Source: Bacteroidota bacterium
GTDB lineage: Bacteria; Bacteroidota; Bacteroidia; B-17B0; Aurantibacillaceae
Direction: 5' to 3'
Length of the DNA stretch: 64,000 nt
Assembly (NCBI GenBank): GCA_016702705.1
Contig: JADJDM010000018.1
Coordinates: 62,001 to 126,000, forward strand
Below, piece after piece: positions 58,213-64,000 of the stretch. The translations under genes were made by a program, and so were the position numbers. The notes under the pieces were generated by a model, which had not been told where the DNA came from, did not search any database, and saw only the letters and a list, made by a program, of their open reading frames with translations. Positions within the stretch are counted from its first letter, which is position 1. Every line of letters begins with the position of its first letter.

Positions 58213-59184
58213 TTATTGCAACAACCTATAAACCGCGCTATATGGACTAATTGTACCAATTAAAACATCTTGTTCCAATTGTTTCACTTTATCCATCGCG
58301 GCTTTTTGTGCAATAAAATTATTTTTTAATTGTTCATCCAACAATCTTCTAAACGCAAATAAATTTTGCTCTTTACGTTTCAAATCGAAAAAACCTTTTG
58401 TTGTTTGATGATGAACAAATTTTTTAATCATCTCATGAATTTCGTTAATACCAATTCCTTCGTATGACGAACATGTTTTTACTTCTGGAATCCAACCGCT
58501 TTCGTTTGGTGGTAAAAAATGTAAGGCATTTGCATATTCGGCTCTGGCACCTTTTGCTTTTGTTGCATTAGCACCATCGGCTTTTGTTATTGCAATTCCA
58601 TCAGCCATTTCCATTATGCCCCGCTTAATACCTTGTAATTCATCACCTGCGCCTGCAAGCATTAATAACAAAAAGAAATCGCTAATAGTGCTCACTTCTG
58701 TTTCGCTCTGCCCTACTCCAACTGTTTCAATAATGATGGTGTCAAATCCCGCAGCTTCGCATAACAAAGTTGCCTCGCGTGTTTTATATGTTACTCCGCC
58801 CAAACTCCCACTGGATGCAGAGGGACGAATAAATGCATTGGGATGAATGGACAATTTTTCCATTCGGGTTTTATCACCTAAAATACTTCCTTTACTAATG
58901 CTACTGCTTGGATCAATTGCTAGTACAGCTACCTTTTTTCCTTCTTCAATTAAATGCATTCCGAATGATTCGATAAACGTACTTTTGCCAACTCCCGGAA
59001 CACCAGTAATACCAATACGTACCGACTTACCTGTAAAAGGCAAGATGGCATCAATTAATTCTTGCGCTAATTGTTTGTGTTCTAATTTACTTGATTCAAT
59101 TAAGGTAATGGCTTTACTTAATATAGCAATGTCGCCTGCTCTTAAGCCGTTAACATATTCTTGTATCGTAAGTAATCGACTCAT
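58213..59184 (-). CDS. meaB: Methylmalonyl-CoA mutase-associated GTPase MeaB
   Basis: MeaB is the G-protein chaperone that loads and protects the B12 cofactor of methylmalonyl-CoA mutase. The GTP motifs are GVPGVGKSTF (Walker A), ETVGVGQSE (switch/Walker B) and ITKADGAN (NKxD-like). The 323-residue length is normal. The mutase genes are not in this window. It overlaps the DUF486 gene by one base. One GCGGGGCA motif lies at 58617. Confidence 0.94.
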   Translation of the reverse strand: MSRLLTIQEYVNGLRAGDIAILSKAITLIESSKLEHKQLAQELIDAILPFTGKSVRIGITGVPGVGKSTFIESFGMHLIEEGKKVAVLAIDPSSSISKGSILGDKTRMEKLSIHPNAFIRPSASSGSLGGVTYKTREATLLCEAAGFDTIIIETVGVGQSETEVSTISDFFLLLMLAGAGDELQGIKRGIMEMADGIAITKADGANATKAKGARAEYANALHFLPPNESGWIPEVKTCSSYEGIGINEIHEMIKKFVHHQTTKGFFDLKRKEQNLFAFRRLLDEQLKNNFIAQKAAMDKVKQLEQDVLIGTISPYSAVYRLLQ

Positions 59185-59552
59185 TATTTTTTAAATACAA
59201 AATATACTGCTGCAATAATGCAAAGAATAGCCGCGTAATGATTCCACTTTATTTCTTCGTTCTTAAAAACAATCACTGAAAAAACCACAAACACTAATAA
59301 AGAAATAACCTCTTGAATAATTTTTAATTGCATCAAGCTAAAAGGTCCGCCATTACTATCATGCCCTATACGATTAGCGGGTACTTGCAAGCAATATTCG
59401 AAAAATGCAATTAACCAGCTTATTAAAATAAAAGTAAGTAATCCCTTTTGCTCAAAAAATTTAAAATCCTTGAAACGTAAATGTCCGTACCAAGCAAGGG
59501 TCATAAAAACATTAGAGCCAATTAACAACAGTATTGTATAAAGAGCTCTCAT
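59184..59552 (-). CDS. DUF486/DMT-family small membrane protein
   Basis: The 122-residue protein has four membrane helices with the DUF486 signature AWYGHLRFKDFKFFEQKG and FEYCLQVPANRIGHD. The family has no known substrate. It is upstream of meaB on the same strand and overlaps it by one base. Confidence 0.88.
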   Translation of the reverse strand: MRALYTILLLIGSNVFMTLAWYGHLRFKDFKFFEQKGLLTFILISWLIAFFEYCLQVPANRIGHDSNGGPFSLMQLKIIQEVISLLVFVVFSVIVFKNEEIKWNHYAAILCIIAAVYFVFKK

Positions 59553-59562
59553 GAATTAATAA

Positions 59563-60498
59563 TTAATCCAGTGTTAAAGTAGTTTGACCAATTACAGCGC
59601 CATCCGATGTAATCTCAATCATGTACTTACCAGGAAGTAAAGGTGAGTTTCCTTCGCAAGTTGTTGTTACACCAATTTCCGCATTATTATAATTGATGTT
59701 TGTTTTACCTGCATAATATCCTGCTGAGTTATTGAAGATAAATTTATAGTTATCATCATAACTCTTTGCCATCTCTTTACCATCAGGAGTAATAATACGA
59801 ACGTAAACATCTTTAGAACCGCTACGCGCGATTTTATTTTCGCCTAAACTAAAAGACACTTTAATTAAATCTGAACGTTTAGCTTTGCTTGTAGGTACTT
59901 GTTTTTTTCCGCCCGATTTAAGGTTAATACCTGTAGCTGTAATTGAAAAACAAGTTAAGATAGAACCCTTGTTAATAGTGGCCTGCAAATCTTGTTTATC
60001 TTTATCTAACTGAGATGTTTTTGTTTTCTCTTTGTTTAATTCGCCAGTTATTTCGTTTTTCTCAACAATTAATTTTTGATTCAATGTATTTAACGAATCA
60101 ATTGTTCTAACATAACCTTGCATAATTAAACGCAATGTTTCTGTTTCCTTTTTTAATTTAGAAATATAATATGCGTCGCCTTTGTGCTTTTCTGCATCTT
60201 TCAATAATTCTTCTATTTGCAATTTCTTTGCTTCGATATCAGCTTGCAAAGTTGCGTCGTTTGTTTGCAAAGTTGCGTACTCATCTTTCAACTTCATCAA
60301 ATCGTTCTTCACGTTATCACGCTCAACATAAACTGTTTTCACAATTTCTATTTGTTCATTAACACGTTTTTGTTCTTCACTAAATTTAAAAAACAAAAAA
60401 GCATTCCCTCCTAAAGAAAGTGCAAATAAAATCCAAGGAATAATTCCTCCTCTTCTCTTTTTCTCTTCGGGCTGTTGTGTTGTGTTTGTACCTTCCAT
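59563..60498 (-). CDS. Membrane-anchored coiled-coil protein
   Basis: A short cytoplasmic N-terminus rich in Lys/Arg is followed by one membrane helix (IIPWILFALSLGGNAFLFF), a long coiled coil (about residues 40-180 with repeated Glu/Lys/Leu heptads), and a C-terminal beta domain (ILTCFSITATGINLKSGGKK ... KYMIEITSDGAVIGQTTLTLD). It is probably a periplasmic spacer or envelope-linking protein. I recognise no named family. It ends 10 bases before the DUF486 gene start. Confidence 0.78.
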   Translation of the reverse strand: MEGTNTTQQPEEKKRRGGIIPWILFALSLGGNAFLFFKFSEEQKRVNEQIEIVKTVYVERDNVKNDLMKLKDEYATLQTNDATLQADIEAKKLQIEELLKDAEKHKGDAYYISKLKKETETLRLIMQGYVRTIDSLNTLNQKLIVEKNEITGELNKEKTKTSQLDKDKQDLQATINKGSILTCFSITATGINLKSGGKKQVPTSKAKRSDLIKVSFSLGENKIARSGSKDVYVRIITPDGKEMAKSYDDNYKFIFNNSAGYYAGKTNINYNNAEIGVTTTCEGNSPLLPGKYMIEITSDGAVIGQTTLTLD

Positions 60499-60693
60499 GC
60501 AAATATAAAATTGATATAATGTACAAATTTAGGAATAAATGAATAGTTAATTGGCTCAAAACACCTTAATTATAAAAATCTAAATGTTAGTAAACCTCCC
60601 TTTTAGTCACAATTGCATGTTTTTAGATAATTTTAACCCACAATGCAGACTAAACAGCACTAAATTTCGTTTCTTTACACTAATAAACATATT

Positions 60694-62240
60694 ATGGAAA
60701 AACTGCAACTTCTTTGGGCCGATGATGAGATTGAATTATTAAAACCTCACATTTTATTTTTAGAACAAAAGGGATACGAAGTTACCACTGCAAAAAGTGG
60801 CGACGAAGCATTGGATATTATTAAAGAGAAAACCTTTGATGCAGTTTTATTAGATGAAAACATGCCAGGTCTTAGCGGACTAGAAACACTTACTCGTTTA
60901 AAAGTTTTAAGAAACGGTTTACCCGTTATTATGATTACTAAAAGCGAAGAAGAATACATTATGGAAGATGCCATCGGTTCTAAAATTGCCGATTATTTAA
61001 TTAAGCCAGTTAACCCAAATCAAATTTTACTTTCATTAAAAAAGACTTTAGATAATCGTCGTTTGGTGAGTGAAAAAACAAATACAGAGTATCGCAAAGA
61101 TTTCCAACAAATAGGAATGACCATTAGCGACAAATTAAGTTTTGCTGAATGGTCGGAGTTGTACAAAAAATTATTTACTGGGATTTAGAAATTGACAAAG
61201 CGCAAGACAAAAGCATGTTGGATGTATTAAAAATGCAAAAGACCGATGCCAATGCACAATTTTTCAAATTCATTGAAAAAAATTACGTCAATTGGTTAAA
61301 TGGGAAAGAAGCGCCGCACATGTCGCACACGCTTTTCAAAAATAAAATTGCCCCTGAAATTGATAAATCAGCTTCAACCTTTGTGTTGATGATTGATAAT
61401 TTACGTTTTGACCAATGGAAAATTATTGAGCCAATAGTAAGTGAATATTTTAAAGTTGACACCGAAGAAATTTATTGCAGTATTTTACCAACTGCTACAC
61501 AATACGCTCGTAATGCATTCTTTGCGGGTTTGTTGCCAAGCGAAATTGAAAAGCGTTTTCCTAATTGGTGGTTAAACGATGAAGATGAAGGATTAAAAAA
61601 TCAACATGAAGAGGATTTTTTAGGAGAACAATTAAAACGTTTAGGCAAAAATGTAAAATTCTCTTACAACAAAATAACCAACATTGCTGCAGGAAAAAAA
61701 TTAGCTGATGGTATTTCAAATCTTACACAAAATAAATTAAATGTTATCGTTTACAATTTCGTTGATATGCTTTCTCACGCGCGTACCGATATGGAAGTTA
61801 TTCGTGAGTTAGCTGATGATGAGCCTGCATACCGTTCTATCACACGCTCATGGTTCGAGCATTCACCATTGTTAGATATGATAAAACAAATTGCAGAAAA
61901 AAAATGCAGACTAATTATCACCACCGATCATGGAACAGTGCTTGTAAAAGATGCATCTAAAGTGATTGGCGATAAAAACGTAAACACCAACTTACGTTAC
62001 AAAACTGGCAAAACAATGGACTACAATAAAAAAGAAGTGTTCGAAATTAAAAATCCACACGATGCTTTTTTACCAAAACAACATGTAAGTTCGGTTTACA
62101 TTTTCGCGAAAGAAAATATGTTTTTTGCTTACCCTAATAATTTTAATTACTACGTAAATTATTATCGTAATACGTTTCAACATGGTGGGGTTTCCTTGGA
62201 AGAAATGTTGATTCCGTATGTGGCGCTGAGTGCTAAGTAG
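60694..62240 (+). CDS. porX: PorX-type response regulator with PglZ domain (T9SS regulator), one frameshift
   Basis: PorX controls T9SS genes together with PorY and the sigma factor SigP in Porphyromonas. The receiver domain has LLWADDEIELLKPH, Asp in AVLLDENMPGLSG and Lys in YLIKPVNPNQ. The frame breaks near 61165-61170; one base joins SELYKKL to IYWDLEIDKAQDKSM. The C-terminal PglZ/alkaline-phosphatase-like domain has VLMIDNLRFDQWK, ILPTATQYARNAFFAG and IITTDHGTVLV, the metal-binding blocks. It is transcribed alone, with no PorY-like kinase adjacent. Confidence 0.9.
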
Positions 62241-62267
62241 GAACGGATTTTAGATTTAACTAGGAAA

Positions 62268-62385
62268 TAAAACTCTGTGCTCCTCCGTGTAATCAGTGTC
62301 TCTGTGGTTAATTTTTACGATACATGATGTTTTGTAAATCTACCAAGGAGGCACGGAGAGCACTAAGTTACAAGGAGGAAGAAAT
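62268..62385. repeat. Inverted pair of CTCCGTG-type dispersed repeats
   Basis: CTCCGTGTAATCAGTGTC with TCTCTGTGGTTAA (from about 62280) and, in opposite orientation, ACCAAGGAGGCACGGAGAG (from about 62342) belong to one word family, rich in CTCCGTG/CACGGAG. They flank a short AT-rich middle between porX and the next gene. Similar words occur at 23828-23876 (CTTAGTGTCTTAGTGG type). Confidence 0.5.
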
Positions 62386-62392
62386 TTAGAGA

Positions 62393-63154
62393 ATGAAAGT
62401 TATTTACACTATAATACTATTTCTTTTTTGGGGCGATAGTTTTGCTCAAAGCTCCAATCTAATTTACAATGGTGATTTTGAAATTTACAATAAAGTTCCA
62501 ACCGATTGGGGAGAGGCGTATAAACTAAACGAAGCTAAACCATACACTACAGGTGCATTTACACCAATAAGTTATTTCTACAACATTGAAGGAATAGGCT
62601 TTATGCCTTACAAAACAAAATTTGGTAATCAAGATGCATACAAAGGAAACGGATTTATTGGTGTTGGATTTTGTTTAAAAAGAAAATTCGTGCATCAAAT
62701 TGAATTGCCTCTTCTCAAAACTCTTGACAAAGATTCTACATACATCATCTCAGCTTGGGTAAGCCTTGCAGATAAAGCCCACTATGCACTTGATTTTATT
62801 TCTGCAACGCTTGACACTGTGCCGCATTTAGGTAAAAACAAAAACATTAATCTTTCACCTTTAATTGAATTAAGAAGCGATTCGAGTTACATAAAAGAAA
62901 CCACTAATTGGATAAAAGTTAGTTGCGAATACAAAGCAAAAGGTGGAGAAAAATATTTTATTCTTGGTGGCATAATGCCTAGCACAAACAATAAAGTCTT
63001 CTACAAAAAACAAAAAATGCCATTCAAATTTTCATTGAATTATATTTTTGCAAGGAACACAAGTTATTATTTTATTGACGATATTAGCATAAAGAAGAAA
63101 AATCTAATTACTACCATAAATAGTACTGACGAATTTAGCACTGAACCAAAATGA
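62393..63154 (+). CDS. Secreted carbohydrate-binding-like hypothetical protein
   Basis: A signal peptide (MKVIYTIILFLFWGDSFA) precedes a jelly-roll-like domain with NLIYNGDFEIYNKVPTDWG and SYYFIDDISIKKK, the opening and closing strands typical of galactose-binding-like modules in Bacteroidota surface proteins. No sorting domain is seen. It overlaps the next gene by four bases (ATGA). Confidence 0.75.
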   Translation: MKVIYTIILFLFWGDSFAQSSNLIYNGDFEIYNKVPTDWGEAYKLNEAKPYTTGAFTPISYFYNIEGIGFMPYKTKFGNQDAYKGNGFIGVGFCLKRKFVHQIELPLLKTLDKDSTYIISAWVSLADKAHYALDFISATLDTVPHLGKNKNINLSPLIELRSDSSYIKETTNWIKVSCEYKAKGGEKYFILGGIMPSTNNKVFYKKQKMPFKFSLNYIFARNTSYYFIDDISIKKKNLITTINSTDEFSTEPK

Positions 63155-64000
63155 AACTATTTTATACCATATCATTACTTCTTTTTTTGAGTGTTGTGTT
63201 TGCGCAAAATAGCAAATTGAAAGGGATTTGGGTTGAATATAAAAGAGAGGTCATTGGGGACACGAACATCGCCGCTTATACGTTAGATGGCTCTCCTTTT
63301 AACGTTAGTGATGTATATGAATTCGAAAATGATTCGGTTTATTATATTCCCAATGAAGCAGACGAATTATATTGTAATTTATCTCACGACACTTTAGCTC
63401 TAATGAATCCTAGCGTACTTCATTGCGATTGTAATGTCTGGCCACATTACTATTTCTATAACTTGTTAATTTTAAATGAGAGCCAACTTATTCTTTCTGA
63501 AGTTTGCGACAGTGGTCAATTTGGATACAAAAAATATTTCAAAAAAGTAAAAAGGCACAAAAAATCAAGGCCGCCAATAAAAGACCGAGTAGATATAGAG
63601 GCAAAATTCCCTGGTGGAGAGGATTCTTTAACTGCATATATCAAAAGAAACATCGATACAACAAGCTTAATACCAATTAAGAGTAATCATGATGTAACAG
63701 TTGCAATAGTATTAAGTATAAATTCATCAGGAAAAATTACAGAGGTAGAAATTAAAGGCCACCCATCAAGGCAATATGCTAGAGAAATTATTCGGCTAGT
63801 CAAACTAATGCCCAATTGGATTCCCGCACAAAATTCTCAAATACTTTCAAGTGATATTAACGCTAAACCGAAAAATATATCCTCTGAAAATTATTATACT
63901 ATTTTACCATTAAATCAAAATAATTTCAGCAAGCATTCTAACATAATGAAAGCTCTTTATACTATATCACTATTTCTATTTATAAAATGTGGTTTTGCAC
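63151..64000 (+). CDS. Secreted protein with TonB C-terminal-like domain, open at window end
   Basis: The ATG at 63151 overlaps the upstream stop and opens a signal peptide (MKLFYTISLLLFLSVVFA). The C-terminal part has KFPGGEDSLTAYIKRNID and TVAIVLSINSSGKITEVEIKGHPSRQYAREIIRLVKLMPNW, the TonB C-terminal fold that in Bacteroidota often ends small secreted proteins. No stop occurs before the window end. At 63947 an ATG starts MKALYTISLFLFIKCGFA, which looks like a second signal peptide, so the real stop was probably lost to a one-base error near 63900 and a paralogue starts there. Confidence 0.65.
   Translation, partial: MKLFYTISLLLFLSVVFAQNSKLKGIWVEYKREVIGDTNIAAYTLDGSPFNVSDVYEFENDSVYYIPNEADELYCNLSHDTLALMNPSVLHCDCNVWPHYYFYNLLILNESQLILSEVCDSGQFGYKKYFKKVKRHKKSRPPIKDRVDIEAKFPGGEDSLTAYIKRNIDTTSLIPIKSNHDVTVAIVLSINSSGKITEVEIKGHPSRQYAREIIRLVKLMPNWIPAQNSQILSSDINAKPKNISSENYYTILPLNQNNFSKHSNIMKALYTISLFLFIKCGFA

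Noticed and set aside
8383..58624. GCGGGGCA as a chromosome-polarity (KOPS-like) signal
   Set aside because: Copies are split 9 to 5 between strands with no switch point, so strong polarity is not supported in this window.

Overview
The window looks like a chromosomal segment of an AT-rich, aerobic, pigmented member of the Bacteroidota. It carries type IX secretion system (T9SS) parts (a GldM homologue and a PorX regulator), three secreted proteins with Por-type C-terminal sorting domains, Bacteroidota-only families (DUF4199, DUF3127, Porin_10), a Rho with a long Asn/Gln-rich insert, and TAnnTTTG-type promoter boxes. I see no rRNA, tRNA, CRISPR array, insertion sequence or prophage. No species is assigned.

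Layout. 1-3.1 kb: a truncated sensor kinase with its LuxR-type regulator and a secreted protein. 3.1-11.1 kb: rho, asparaginase, an SSB-like DUF3127 protein, a flavin reductase, an acyltransferase/Crp pair and a PaaE-like reductase. 11.1-21.5 kb: rbfA and a LolE-type permease, then a long minus-strand run (BrkB, TPR-SpoIIE phosphatase, porin, VWA membrane protein, fabG). 21.6-31.4 kb: a T9SS deacetylase, a helicase, pruA, a damaged secreted protein, a LytTR regulator and a T9SS LamG protein. 31.4-38.9 kb: accA, efp, a propionyl-CoA carboxylase beta subunit, a toxin-antitoxin pair, a UbiD-type decarboxylase, YajQ and a VanX-like peptidase. 39-43 kb: a T9SS metalloprotease and gldM. 43.2-49.2 kb: a carotenoid operon (crtI-crtB-orf-idi-crtZ-lycopene cyclase) headed by a MerR/B12 photoreceptor-like regulator. 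49.3-58.2 kb: an arginase-fold protein lacking metal ligands, YggS, and a run of envelope genes (methyltransferase, PAP2, ArnT-like, MFS, TMTC-like). 58.2-64 kb: meaB, DUF486, a coiled-coil protein, porX and small secreted proteins.

How genes connect. PccB and MeaB belong to the propionyl-CoA/methylmalonyl-CoA route, which uses B12. The carotenoid operon is probably controlled by the adjacent B12-binding MerR protein: both promoters carry the same spaced inverted repeat. PorX and GldM relate to the T9SS that would export the three sorting-domain proteins.

Two window-wide observations matter most. First, the octamer GCGGGGCA occurs 14 times on the two strands, in all reading frames and once as an inverted pair forming a terminator, which is far above expectation for this base composition. 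Second, about two dozen single-base frameshifts, mostly losses in short homopolymers, break otherwise well-conserved genes (crtI, pccB, porX, ubiD and others). These look like assembly or sequencing errors rather than gene decay, so I annotate the joined genes and state each break.
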